Shown piece by piece: positions 54,455 to 64,000 of a stretch of DNA of 64,000 nt. How positions within the stretch are numbered: position 1 is the stretch's first letter; each line of letters begins with the position of its first letter. This DNA comes from Variovorax sp. 679 (lineage in GTDB: Bacteria; Pseudomonadota; Gammaproteobacteria; Burkholderiales; Burkholderiaceae_C): contig NZ_RXFS01000007.1 of assembly GCF_003952185.1 (NCBI RefSeq), forward strand, positions 310,001 to 374,000, given 5' to 3'. The notes beneath the pieces were generated by a model. It ran no database searches. It had not been told where the DNA came from and saw only the letters and a program-made list of their open reading frames with translations. A program made the position numbers and the translations under genes.

Positions 54455-57400
54455 ATGGCGGTCAGTCGCGGCAAGTCGAAGGGCGAGGAAGACAAGAAAG
54501 AGAAGAAAGAGGGCGGCCTGGACGCGCGCCCCGACGGCAAGGTGCGGTGGTCCAAGACCATGCGCGAGGCGCTCGCGCGATTCAACGACCGGCCCTGCGG
54601 CCAGTGCGGCGGCTCGCTCTCCGACGAACGCAGCCTCGCCGACAGCCTCGACTTCTTCCGCCGCCATCGCTCCAGCTTCTATCCGCCGCGCGCCGCGCGG
54701 CTGCGCATGCTCGAGATGCACGGCGCCGCGGCGGCCGAACTGCTCTTCGAGCCCTCGCCGCACAAGGAAGCCGTCACCGACCTCCTGGCCATCCATGACG
54801 CGGAGGTGGTGCGCTTCTTCGTGGCCCAGGTCAAGCAGATCGACTGCAAGAACGCGCTCGTCAAGCAGGCGGCGCGCTGGCCGCTATTCGTGCTGCGCGA
54901 GCTGCTGTCGGCCAACCCGGCACGGCACCAGGCCGGCGCCGCGCTGATCCTGGAGCTGCTGGCCGCGAACCCCGACTGGCAGCAGCCGCTGGAGGCGTCC
55001 TGCGACGAGGCCCAGCGCAAGACGCTTGCGCGCCTGCAGGAAGACAGCTCCGGCGGCGTGGCCGATGCAGCCGCCGATACCTGGCCCGCGCTGCTGCGCC
55101 GTCCGCCGTGGAAGAACCGGCAGGCGCTGCCCGTCATTCCGGTGCTGGCGCTGCAGCCGCTGCCGCCCGTGGCGCGACTGCACTGGGCCGACCTGAAGCC
55201 GCCGCAGTACCTGCAGGCCACCGGCGAGTCGTCGGACTGGCTGGCGCGCGAGGTGCGCGTCTCGCGCGAACGCTCGGACCAGTGGATGAACGAGTTCGCG
55301 CGCCATCAGCCCGATGCGCCGGACGCCATCCGCGAGGGAAGCAACGCGCACAAGGCGCTGTGGATGCTGGGCCTGCGCCCCGAGCTCATCGACGACGCGA
55401 TCGCGAACCGCCACGAGATCACCGGCCCCGAGGACTTCGGCCCGCTGCCGGGTACGCGCTGGGGTGTCGCCGAATACATCTGGCAGCTGCCGCCGCCGCT
55501 GGCGGCCGCGATGTTCGAACACGGGCCCGCCGTCGAGCACTTCATGGGCGACGTGGCGCGTGTGCGGCCGATCCTCCATGCCCTCGGCGCGGCTGCGCTG
55601 CCCGGACTGCCGCGCTTCCTCAAGCAGGGCTCGCGCGCGATGTTCGAGCTGGCGTCGATCATCGAGTGGGATCCGCTCGCCGGCTGGGTCGCCAAGGGCT
55701 TCCACACCAACCGCTGGGTCCGGCGCGAGGCGGCGGGCTGGCTGGAGCGCTATCCGGACGCGGCCGCGCGCGGCCTCGTTCCCATCGCACTGGGCGAGCC
55801 CGGCGCCGCACGCGAATCGGCGCAGGCCGCGCTGCGCTGGCTCCATGGCGCGGGCCACGCCGATGCGGTGCGCAACCAGGCCCTGGCCTACGGCGCCGAA
55901 GCCGCCGACGCGGTGGCGCAACTGCTCGCCGTCGCACCCGAGGACATGCTGCCCGACAGCCTGCCCGTGGTGCCGAAGACGCTGCCTCTGCCGTCGCTGC
56001 CCCGGCTGATCCTCAAGGAAGGTGGCCTCGCGCTGCCGCAGGCCGTGGTGCCCGACGTGCTGATGGCGATGATGCTCGGCAAGCCCGACGCGCCCTATCC
56101 GGGGCTCGCCCCGCTGCTGGAAGCGCTCGCGCCCGATTCGCTCGCGCGCTTCGGCCGCGCGCTGCTGGCCTGGTGGATCGGCAACGGCCGCCCGGCCAGG
56201 GAGCGCTGGATGTTCGCGCTGCAGGGCCGGCTCGGCGACGGCGAGACCGCGCGCCAGCTCTACAGCCTGCTGCGCCAGTGGCGCGCCGGGCTCGACCGCG
56301 TGCGCGCCTACGACGCGATGGCGATGCTCGGCGAGATCGGCAGCGACGCCGCGCTGATGCACCTGGCCGAACTTTCGCGCCAGACCCGCTACGACGACCT
56401 GCGCACCCGCGCCGACCGCATGCTCGGCGAAGTGGCCGAGCAGCGCGGCCTCGACCTCGACCAGCTCGCCGACCGCACCGTGCCCGACCTCGGGCTCGAC
56501 ACGCGCGCGCGCCTCACGCTGGACTTCGGCCCGCGCAGCTTCGAGGTGCGCATGGACGACGGCTTCCAGCCCGTGGTGCACGATGCCAGGGGCAAGGCGC
56601 TGAAGACGCTGCCCAAGGCAGGCGCGAACGACGACGCCGGCAAGGCCGCCGCCGCGGCCACGCAGCTCAAGGAACTGCGCAAGCTCGCAAAGACCGTCGC
56701 CGCCACGCAGATCAGGCGGCTGGAGGCCGCGATGTGCACACAGCGGCGCTGGGCCCCCGACGAGTTCATGCCCTTTTTCGCCAACCACCCGGTGCTGCGC
56801 GTCTTCAGCCGGCCGCTGGTCTGGGGCCTGTTCGATGTATCCGGCAGGCTCCAGGGCACCTTCCGCATCACCGCCGAAGGCGAGCTGACGGACCTTCACG
56901 ACGACCCGCTGAAGCTGCCCGACGACGCGCGCATCGGCCTGCCGCATGCGCTGGACTTCGCCGCGCTCGATGCGTCGCTCGCGGCCGCATGGGCCGCCGT
57001 GCTGGCCGACTACGAGATCCTGCAGCCCTTCGAGCAACTGGCGCGCCAGACCTTCGTGCTCGACGAGGCGCTGCGCTCGAAACAGGAGCTGCCGCACTGG
57101 GCCGGCCGCGCCGTGTCGAACGCCGCGCTCATGGGCCTCGAAACGCGCGGCTGGGTGCGCGAAGTGGGCGACGGCGGCATGGTCGACAGCTTCAACAGGG
57201 GGGTGCCGGGCGAAGGCCAGGTCTGCCTGCGGCTGGAGGAAGGCTGGTTCGTGCAGGACAGCCCCGACGGCAAGGTGCTGCAGACCGTGCGCGGCGTATC
57301 GCTCACCGGCACCAGGCGCACGCTGGGCGAGCTGCCGGCCATCGCCTTCAGCGAAATCGAGCGCGACCTGCAGCGCGCAATCCGGGAGACATCGCCATGA
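54455..57400 (+). CDS. DUF4132-family protein with HEAT-like repeats
   Basis: This 981-residue cytoplasmic protein starts at the ATG at 54455, which has GGAGAG 6 bases upstream; an ATG at 54440 is in frame but lacks one. The first 40 residues are Lys/Glu-rich. Two cysteines in PCGQCGGS near residue 45 may bind metal. The middle 600 residues look like alpha-helical repeats (VRREAAGWLERYPDAAARG, LMHLAEL). The C-terminal quarter is the DUF4132 domain (MCTQRRWAPDEFMPFFANHP, LVWGLFD, DYEILQPFEQLARQ). E. coli MolR-type proteins share this domain; function is unknown. Its stop overlaps an MFS transporter ATG. Confidence 0.85.
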   Translation: MAVSRGKSKGEEDKKEKKEGGLDARPDGKVRWSKTMREALARFNDRPCGQCGGSLSDERSLADSLDFFRRHRSSFYPPRAARLRMLEMHGAAAAELLFEPSPHKEAVTDLLAIHDAEVVRFFVAQVKQIDCKNALVKQAARWPLFVLRELLSANPARHQAGAALILELLAANPDWQQPLEASCDEAQRKTLARLQEDSSGGVADAAADTWPALLRRPPWKNRQALPVIPVLALQPLPPVARLHWADLKPPQYLQATGESSDWLAREVRVSRERSDQWMNEFARHQPDAPDAIREGSNAHKALWMLGLRPELIDDAIANRHEITGPEDFGPLPGTRWGVAEYIWQLPPPLAAAMFEHGPAVEHFMGDVARVRPILHALGAAALPGLPRFLKQGSRAMFELASIIEWDPLAGWVAKGFHTNRWVRREAAGWLERYPDAAARGLVPIALGEPGAARESAQAALRWLHGAGHADAVRNQALAYGAEAADAVAQLLAVAPEDMLPDSLPVVPKTLPLPSLPRLILKEGGLALPQAVVPDVLMAMMLGKPDAPYPGLAPLLEALAPDSLARFGRALLAWWIGNGRPARERWMFALQGRLGDGETARQLYSLLRQWRAGLDRVRAYDAMAMLGEIGSDAALMHLAELSRQTRYDDLRTRADRMLGEVAEQRGLDLDQLADRTVPDLGLDTRARLTLDFGPRSFEVRMDDGFQPVVHDARGKALKTLPKAGANDDAGKAAAAATQLKELRKLAKTVAATQIRRLEAAMCTQRRWAPDEFMPFFANHPVLRVFSRPLVWGLFDVSGRLQGTFRITAEGELTDLHDDPLKLPDDARIGLPHALDFAALDASLAAAWAAVLADYEILQPFEQLARQTFVLDEALRSKQELPHWAGRAVSNAALMGLETRGWVREVGDGGMVDSFNRGVPGEGQVCLRLEEGWFVQDSPDGKVLQTVRGVSLTGTRRTLGELPAIAFSEIERDLQRAIRETSP

Positions 57401-58581
57401 ACCGCAACCTGTGGCTGCTCGCCATCTGCCAGGGCCTGCTGCTGACGAACAACGTGACCTTCATCGCCATCAACGGGCTGGTGGGCCTGGCCATCGCGCC
57501 GAGCGGCTGGATGGCGACGCTGCCGGTGATGGGCTACGTGATCGGCGGCGCACTCAGCACCGGGCTGGTGGCCTACACGCAGCAGCGCTTCGGCCGGCGC
57601 GGCTCGTTCCAGATCGGGCTCGCGGTGGCGGTGGCATCGGCGCTGCTGTGCTGCTTCGCGGCGGTCACGAAGAATTTCTGGCTGCTGTGCTTCGCCACGC
57701 TGGTCGCGGGCTACTACAACGCCAACGCGGGGCTCTACCGTTTTGCGGCGGCCGAGCTGGCGGCACCGGCCTGGCGCGAGAAGGCGGTGTCGATGGTGAT
57801 GGCGGGCGGGCTGATCGGCGCGGTCGCCGGGCCCAATCTCGCGAAAGCCACGCGCGAAGCCTTCGCCGTGCCCTTCGCCGGTGCCTACATCGCGCTGGCC
57901 GCGGTGGCGCTGCTGTCGATGGCGGTGATGCACTTCATCGAGTTCCCGCCCGCGCCCGTGCGCAAGGAGTCAGGCGGCGGGCGCTCGCTGGCGGAGATCG
58001 CGCGGCAGCCGGTGTTCATCGTGGCTGCTGTCGCGGGCGCGCTGGGCTACGGCGTGATGAACCTGCTGATGGCCGCGACGCCCATCGCGATGCAGATCTG
58101 CAGCCTGCCGTTCTCCGACGCCGCGCTGGTGCTCGAATGGCACGTGATCGGCATGTTCGCGCCGGGCTTCTTCACCGGACACCTGATCCGGCGCTTCGGC
58201 GCGTTGCCGGTGATGGGCGTGGGGCTGGTGCTCAACCTCGGCTGCATTGCCATCGCGCTCTCGGGCGTGGAGCTGCATCACTTCATCGCGGCGCTGTTCC
58301 TGCTGGGCGTGGGCTGGAATTTCCTGTTCACCGGCAGCACCACGCTCTCGCTCACGGCCTACACCGCCGAGGAGCGCGACCGCGCGCAGGGCGCGCTCAA
58401 CTTCTGCGTGTTCGCCACGCTGGCGGTGACTTCGTTCGCCTCGGGCGTGCTGGTAACGACGCAGGGCTGGCGGCTGCTGAACTTCGGCTCGCTGGTGCCG
58501 GTGGTGCTGACGGGCGCGGCGCTGCTCTGGCTGGCGCGCCGCATGCGCGCCGTCAGGCTGGCGGCGGAAAGCGCCGGTTGA
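57397..58581 (+). CDS. MFS transporter
   Basis: This 394-residue protein has 12 predicted helices. The N-terminal helices read LWLLAICQGLLLTNNVTFIAI, and the loop between helices 2 and 3 has RFGRRGSFQIG, a variant of the MFS signature. The central loop is followed by AEIARQPVFIVAAVAGALGYGVMNLLM. It resembles uncharacterised single-gene MFS exporters. The ATG overlaps the DUF4132 stop as ATGA, so both proteins are made from one transcript. Its 3' end overlaps the convergent hydrolase gene by 29 bases. Confidence 0.9.
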   Translation: MNRNLWLLAICQGLLLTNNVTFIAINGLVGLAIAPSGWMATLPVMGYVIGGALSTGLVAYTQQRFGRRGSFQIGLAVAVASALLCCFAAVTKNFWLLCFATLVAGYYNANAGLYRFAAAELAAPAWREKAVSMVMAGGLIGAVAGPNLAKATREAFAVPFAGAYIALAAVALLSMAVMHFIEFPPAPVRKESGGGRSLAEIARQPVFIVAAVAGALGYGVMNLLMAATPIAMQICSLPFSDAALVLEWHVIGMFAPGFFTGHLIRRFGALPVMGVGLVLNLGCIAIALSGVELHHFIAALFLLGVGWNFLFTGSTTLSLTAYTAEERDRAQGALNFCVFATLAVTSFASGVLVTTQGWRLLNFGSLVPVVLTGAALLWLARRMRAVRLAAESAG

Positions 58582-59406
58582 GCCAGCTTTGCAGGGCCGC
58601 GAAGACCGAGTCGGCCTCGAGCTCGTTGAAGAGTTCGTGGTACAGCGCGTCGAAGCAGTGCGCCTCGACCTTGCCGCTGGGCGCCGCCGCTGAAGCGAAG
58701 GCGCGGCTGGCGGCGGGCCGCACGAGGCGGTCGTCGCCCGCGTAGAGCAGCAGCGTCGGCACGGGCCAGCTCGCTGCGCGCTGCTGCACGGTCTCGCCTT
58801 CGTACGCCAGGAAGCGCGCAAGGCGGCCGCCGATGCGGTCGTGCGTGAGCGGATCGTCGCGGTAGGCCTGCACCACGGCCGGGTCGTGCGAGAGGTAGTT
58901 GTCGTCGAGCCCGTTGCCCACGCGAAGATCGGGCGCGATGCGCGGCAGCACCGCGAGCAGCATCTTCTGGAAGCCGTTCAGGCCCGGATCGAGCCCCGGC
59001 GAGGACAGCACCAGCCCGTCGACCTGCCGCACCCCGCGCGCCACCAGGCTGGCTGCGACCAGCCCGCCGAGGCTGTGCCCCAGCAGCACCAGCGGCAGGC
59101 CGGGGTTCTCGCGGCGAGCGTCGTCGATCACGAGGGCAAGGTCGTCGACCAGCCGCAGCTCGCTCGGCAGGCCGCCGCGCGCGCCGGTCGATTCGCCGTG
59201 CCCGTAGTGGTCGTGCGCCCACACTGCGAAGTTCCATTCGTGCAGGCATTCGGCAAGTGCGTGATAGCGGCCCGCATGCTCGCCGAGCCCGTGGACCACG
59301 ACGATCACGGCGCGCGCCGGACCGGGCGCCGGCAGCCGGCGCAACGCGAGCGTTTCGCCGTCCGGGGTCGACAGCGAAACGCGCTGCGGCAGAGGCAGCG
59401 CCTCGC

Positions 59407-59410
<4 letters not shown>
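58553..59410 (-). CDS. alpha/beta hydrolase (monoacylglycerol lipase-like)
   Basis: This 285-residue serine hydrolase has the nucleophile S113 in LLGHSLGGLVAA, the oxyanion region VVVHGLGEHAGRYHALAE and HDHYGHGESTGARGG. The catalytic aspartate in LYAGDDRLVRP and the histidine in FDALYHELFNE follow. This is the layout of Hydrolase_4/monoglyceride lipases. The start is a TTG at 59410 that overlaps the stop of the upstream M20 gene as TTGA. No signal peptide is visible, so it acts in the cytoplasm on an unknown ester. Confidence 0.88.
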
Positions 59411-60918
<1,508 letters not shown>

Positions 60919-61013
60919 CGGTGGGTTCTCCGCGGGTGACGAAAGAAAGCACGCATTTTGCGCCTTGAGGCGTCCGCGCGTAGAGTGCGGGCGATCTCAA
61001 CCCGGAGGGCCAT

Positions 61014-61784
61014 GTGAGCAAGGCAAACATCAAGGTGGGCATCGGCGGCTGGACCTACGAGCCCTGGCGCGACAACTTCTACCCGAAGGGGCTCGCGCAT
61101 GCGAAGGAGCTGAACTACGCGAGCCGCAAGGTCAGCGCCATCGAGATCAACGGCACCTACTACAGCACCTTCAAGCCCGAGACCTTCAGGAAGTGGCACG
61201 ACGACACGCCGGCCGACTTCATGTTCTCGCTCAAGGCCTCGCGCTTCGCCACCAACCGCAAGCTGCTTTCGGGCGCGGGAGATTCGATCAAGCGCTTCAT
61301 CGACAGCGGCGTGGCCGAACTCGGCGACAAGCTCGGGCCGATCGTGTGGCAGTTCATGCCGACCAAGCAGTTCGATGCGGAGGACTTCGAGGCTTTTCTT
61401 GCGTTGCTGCCGAAGAAGGAAGGCAGCCGGGTGCTGCGGCACGTGATGGACGTGCGGCACGAGAGCTTCATGGTGCCCGCGTACAAGGCGCTCGCGAAGA
61501 AGCACAAGGTGTCGACGGTGTTCACCGACGCCGACAAGTTTCCGTCCTTCGAGGAACCCGAAGGCGATTTCGCCTATGCGCGGCTCATGATGGCCGACGC
61601 CAAGCTGAAGACGGGCTATGCGCCGAAGGCGCTCGACACATGGGCCGAGCGCGCGCAGGGCTGGGCCGTGTCGCCGAAGAAGCGCGACGTGTTCGTCTAC
61701 TTCATCAACGGCGCCAAAGAAAAGGCACCGGCCGCGGCCGGTGCCTTGCTGGAGCGCTTTGGATGGATTCCGCCTGCTGCGTGA
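61014..61784 (+). CDS. DUF72 family protein
   Basis: This 256-residue protein has the TIM-barrel DUF72 pattern: KVGIGGWTYEPWRDNFYPKGL near the start, AIEINGTYYSTFKPETFRKWHD with the conserved EINGTYY, and FMFSLKASRFATNRK. The C-terminal end DVFVYFINGAKEKAP is typical. The function is not known. The start is GTG at 61014 with GGAGGG 6 bases upstream; an overlapping ATG at 61012 is followed at once by TGA and cannot encode a protein. It stands alone on the plus strand between the dipeptidase and bactofilin genes. Confidence 0.9.
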   Translation: MSKANIKVGIGGWTYEPWRDNFYPKGLAHAKELNYASRKVSAIEINGTYYSTFKPETFRKWHDDTPADFMFSLKASRFATNRKLLSGAGDSIKRFIDSGVAELGDKLGPIVWQFMPTKQFDAEDFEAFLALLPKKEGSRVLRHVMDVRHESFMVPAYKALAKKHKVSTVFTDADKFPSFEEPEGDFAYARLMMADAKLKTGYAPKALDTWAERAQGWAVSPKKRDVFVYFINGAKEKAPAAAGALLERFGWIPPAA

Positions 61785-61891
61785 GAGGCGCCTGCGGGCG
61801 CCGCCGGGCCGCTCCCAAGGCGGCCCGCGCCTCCCCCTCGGGGGGTGGAGTTACACGCAGCGAAGCGAAGTGAAAAGCCGGGGGGCCGGTG
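61785..61891. repeat. structured intergenic repeat, copy C (divergent relative)
   Basis: This fills the gap between the converging DUF72 and bactofilin genes. It has a GGGCCGC/GCGGCCC hairpin and a CCCCC-TC-GGGGG hairpin, then CGCAGCGAAGCGAAGTG and AGCCGGGGGG. The order of the G-run hairpin, GCGCAGCGA/CGAAGTG block and AGCC-G6 end matches copies A and B. It may double as the terminator for both genes. Confidence 0.65.
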
Positions 61892-62413
61892 TCAGGCCGC
61901 GGCGTGCAACGACGGCTTGGCGCCGAAGCTGATCTCGCCGGAAAGCTGGCCGCCTTCCTCGATCACGATCTTGCCGTAGCGGATCTTGCCGGTGACCTTG
62001 CCGGTCGAGTGGATGACGAGCTTTTCGCGCACTGTGAGGCTGCCGTCGAACACGCCGCGGATCTCGGCGATGTCGATCTCGGCGGAGCCCTTGAACTCGC
62101 CCTGTTCGGCGATCTGCATCAGGCGCGAATCCATCGTGGCCTCGACGAGGCCTTCGACCACGAGCGTGTCGCAATCGGTGATCTCCACGCCCTTGAGCTT
62201 GATGTTCGGGCCGACGGTGAGCTTGCTGCCGCCTTCCTTGGCGGCGGGCGATGCCGCTGCGGTGTTCAGGCCGCCTTGCTGTGCGGTCAGCGACGAGGGA
62301 TTGACGGGGGTTCCGGAGAGGTTGGTGCCCGAACCGACGAGCGGTGCGGGGCGGGATGTCAACGAGTCGGTGTCACGATCACGCTTGCCGAAGAAGGGGG
62401 ACTGTGTAGCCAA
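61892..62413 (-). CDS. bactofilin family (polymer-forming cytoskeletal) protein
   Basis: This 173-residue protein has a disordered N-terminal region (to about 68, rich in Ser, Thr, Pro and Gly) and a bactofilin domain of right-handed beta-helix repeats: LTVGPNIKLKGVEITDCDTLVVEG, then GEFKGSAEIDIAEIRGVFDG, LTVREKLVIHSTGKVTGKIR and YGKIVIEEGGQLSGEI. It would form membrane-associated, nucleotide-free filaments. I place the start at a TTG at 62413 with GAGGAG 7 bases upstream; a TTG at 62428 overlaps that site. It is convergent with the DUF72 gene. Confidence 0.9.
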   Translation of the reverse strand: MATQSPFFGKRDRDTDSLTSRPAPLVGSGTNLSGTPVNPSSLTAQQGGLNTAAASPAAKEGGSKLTVGPNIKLKGVEITDCDTLVVEGLVEATMDSRLMQIAEQGEFKGSAEIDIAEIRGVFDGSLTVREKLVIHSTGKVTGKIRYGKIVIEEGGQLSGEISFGAKPSLHAAA

Positions 62414-62528
62414 AGGGGAGCTCCTCAAGAAAGGGGACTATCGTAAGAACGCACTCACGGCCTGCGGCACTTCATTGCGCAATAAGCGTAACTGAATAAG
62501 TCGGTCATGCACATGACAATGTGGCGCC

Positions 62529-63467
62529 ATGAGCCCTCAAAACGCCGCATCTTCTTCCGCCACGCAGGCCTCGCGCGCCATGTCGTCCACCACCGACTCG
62601 CGCTTCGACAAGCCCGCGCACGGCTGGCGGCGCACGATGTTCACGGTGATCTTCGAGGCCGACACGCGCGCGGGCCTGTGGTTCGACCTGGCACTGATCG
62701 CGGTGATCGTGGCCAGCGTGCTGGTGGTGATCCTCGACAGCGTGCAGCCCATCCGCGAGCAGTGGCGATCGGTGTTCAACGTGCTCGAATGGGTGTTCAC
62801 CATTCTCTTCACGCTGGAGTACATCGCGCGGCTGTGCTGCGTGAACAAGCCGCTGCGCTACGCGCTGAGCTTCTACGGCGTGATCGACCTGCTCGCGCTG
62901 CTGCCGACCTTCCTCGTGGTCTTCGCGCCGGAGATGGGGCTGGGGTATCTCATCGACGTGCGCGTACTGCGCCTGCTGCGCGTATTCCGCATCTTCAAAC
63001 TATCGCGTTACTCGGTGGAGTACCGCGCGCTGGTGCTGGCGGTGGCATCGAGCCGGCGCAAGATCACAGTGTTCGTCGGCTTCGTGATGCTGGTGGTGCT
63101 GGTGATGGGCACGCTGATGTACGTGGTCGAGGGCCCGGTGCACGGCTTCACGAGCATTCCGGTGGCGATCTACTGGGCCATCTCGACGATGGCCACGGTG
63201 GGCTTCGGCGACCTCGTGCCCAAGACCGACCTGGGCCGCGCGATCGCCTCGGTGATGATGCTGCTGGGCTGGGGCGTGCTCGCGGTGCCGACGGGCATCG
63301 TGACCGCGGAGATGGCGCGGCGCGGGCCCGACGACGAAGCGGTGCCGGTGGCGCCGCGCGGCATTCTCGCGATGACGGCGCCCGTGTCTGCCTCGGTGCC
63401 CGCGAAGCGCATCACTCCTGCGGCCAGACGACGCGCCCTTGCGCAGCATCGCCGAGGCGGACGATGA
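62529..63467 (+). CDS. voltage-gated-type potassium channel (ion transporter family)
   Basis: This 312-residue inner-membrane protein has six helices. Helices S1-S3 precede an S4-like segment VRVLRLLRVFRIFKLSR with regularly spaced arginines. The pore has the selectivity filter TVGFGD at residues 223-228 within STMATVGFGDLVPK. It is therefore a Kv-like tetrameric channel. A C-terminal tail of about 60 residues lacks a nucleotide- or NAD-binding domain. The gene overlaps the convergent yigZ gene by 56 bases. Confidence 0.93.
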   Translation: MSPQNAASSSATQASRAMSSTTDSRFDKPAHGWRRTMFTVIFEADTRAGLWFDLALIAVIVASVLVVILDSVQPIREQWRSVFNVLEWVFTILFTLEYIARLCCVNKPLRYALSFYGVIDLLALLPTFLVVFAPEMGLGYLIDVRVLRLLRVFRIFKLSRYSVEYRALVLAVASSRRKITVFVGFVMLVVLVMGTLMYVVEGPVHGFTSIPVAIYWAISTMATVGFGDLVPKTDLGRAIASVMMLLGWGVLAVPTGIVTAEMARRGPDDEAVPVAPRGILAMTAPVSASVPAKRITPAARRRALAQHRRGGR

Positions 63468-63999
63468 AGGCATCGGCGTCGGGCTCGGGCAGCGAGAAGG
63501 CGAAGGCGACGTCGTCGCCGTGCTGCACGCCCTCGAGCACCGCGCCGGCGGCTGCAAGTTCGCGCCGCACCAGTCCCTCGAGGGCATAGGGCACCGAGCA
63601 CCGGAGGCTGCGCTGGCGCAGCAGCGGCACGAGCGTGGCGCCGAGCAGGGCCTGCGCGACCGCGTCGGTATAAGCCCGCACGAGGCCGCCTGCTCCGAGC
63701 TTCACGCCTCCGAAGTAGCGCACCACTGTCGCAAGCGCGCCCTCGACCTGCTGGTGGCGCAGCACTTCCAGCATCGGGCGGCCGGCCGTGCCGCCGGGCT
63801 CGCCGTCGTCGTTTGCAGCTGACTGGCCGCCGGCCATGAGAGCCCAGCACACATGCGCTGCCGCCGGATGCTCGGCGCGAAGCGAGGCGACCACGGCGAG
63901 TGCCGCGGTGCGGTCGGCCACGGGCTGCACGCAGCCGATGAAGCGGCTCTTCTTTATCACCAGTTCGCTATGAACCGGCTGCGCGAGCGTGAAGCTCAT
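63412..63999 (-). CDS. yigZ: IMPACT/YigZ family protein
   Basis: This 195-residue protein has the IMPACT (UPF0029) N-terminal domain with the stretch ANDDGEPGGTAGRPMLEVL and VRYFGGVKLGAGGLVRAYTDA, both diagnostic, and a C-terminal YigZ-type ferredoxin-like domain (DUF1949). The E. coli homologue has a fold suited to nucleic acid binding; its role is not settled. The start at 63999 (MSFTLAQPV) lies one base from the window edge, so upstream signals are not seen. It overlaps the potassium channel gene at its 3' end. Confidence 0.93.
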   Translation of the reverse strand: MSFTLAQPVHSELVIKKSRFIGCVQPVADRTAALAVVASLRAEHPAAAHVCWALMAGGQSAANDDGEPGGTAGRPMLEVLRHQQVEGALATVVRYFGGVKLGAGGLVRAYTDAVAQALLGATLVPLLRQRSLRCSVPYALEGLVRRELAAAGAVLEGVQHGDDVAFAFSLPEPDADAFIVRLGDAAQGRVVWPQE

Positions 64000-64000
64000 C

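Noticed and set aside
58553..58581. Overlap of the convergent MFS and hydrolase genes (also 6093-6106 and 63412-63467).
   Set aside because: As evidence of a frameshift it fails: both proteins in each pair reach family-typical ends, so these are ordinary tail-to-tail overlaps.
61012..61017. ATG at 61012 before the DUF72 gene.
   Set aside because: It is followed at once by TGA; the GTG at 61014 in the right frame has the ribosome site at proper spacing.

Overview
The window is ordinary chromosomal DNA of a very GC-rich betaproteobacterium. Several features point to the family Comamonadaceae, most likely Variovorax or a close relative: high third-position GC, a Bug/TctC-type solute receptor, the lptD-surA-rsmA order with amgK divergent to lptD, the MurU/AmgK peptidoglycan-recycling pair, and the intergenic repeat family. 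This placement is an inference, because the window holds no rRNA gene. I saw no tRNA, rRNA, CRISPR array, insertion sequence or prophage. Coding density is high. Many neighbours overlap by ATGA or TTGA, and no gene-free stretch exceeds 300 bases.

Layout. Positions 1-2.1 kb hold a pirin fragment, an FMN reductase and a DoxX protein, divergent from a LysR regulator. Positions 2.1-6.4 kb hold slyD, a CYTH-CHAD protein, a VOC protein behind two operator-like repeats, a second pirin and a YciI protein. Positions 6.5-9.7 kb hold a Bug receptor and a tartrate/malate-type dehydrogenase, divergent from a second LysR regulator with an inverted repeat between them. Positions 9.8-12.6 kb hold a protealysin-like M4 protease overlapping its emfourin-type inhibitor, then an Nramp transporter. 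Positions 12.7-14.3 kb hold a small monooxygenase and two unknown lipoproteins. Positions 14.4-17.5 kb hold gap and tkt (central carbon metabolism). Positions 17.6-20.8 kb hold the coupled genes speD, murU and pepP plus a small membrane protein. Positions 20.8-23.2 kb hold a Fur-box-preceded DUF3649/PepSY/DUF3325 operon (iron). Positions 23.3-33.1 kb hold a phytase-like esterase and the pbpC/alpha-2-macroglobulin pair.

Positions 33.2-41.4 kb form a long minus-strand block. The promoter-proximal half encodes an SPFH/YdjI-like protein, a dual zinc-ribbon DUF4178 membrane protein, a DUF350 protein and a membrane-anchored spermidine-synthase-like enzyme. The second half encodes a Tat-exported flavoprotein, a saccharopine-dehydrogenase-like protein, a DoxX-like protein and a DUF2269 protein. 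This block is the best candidate for an under-described system. The stand-alone AdoMet decarboxylase at 17.6 kb could supply its aminopropyl donor.

Positions 41.6-45.3 kb hold maeB and a secreted RNase Sa-like toxin overlapping a barstar immunity gene. Positions 45.3-52.3 kb hold rsmA, surA and lptD (envelope assembly), divergent from amgK and rsmE. Positions 52.4-58.6 kb hold an exported M20 peptidase, a YidB protein and a DUF4132 protein coupled to an MFS transporter. Positions 58.5-64 kb hold a lipase-like hydrolase coupled to an M20 dipeptidase, a DUF72 protein, a bactofilin, a voltage-gated-type potassium channel and an IMPACT/YigZ protein. A recurrent structured intergenic repeat occurs at 36.8, 46.1 and, more divergent, 61.8 kb.
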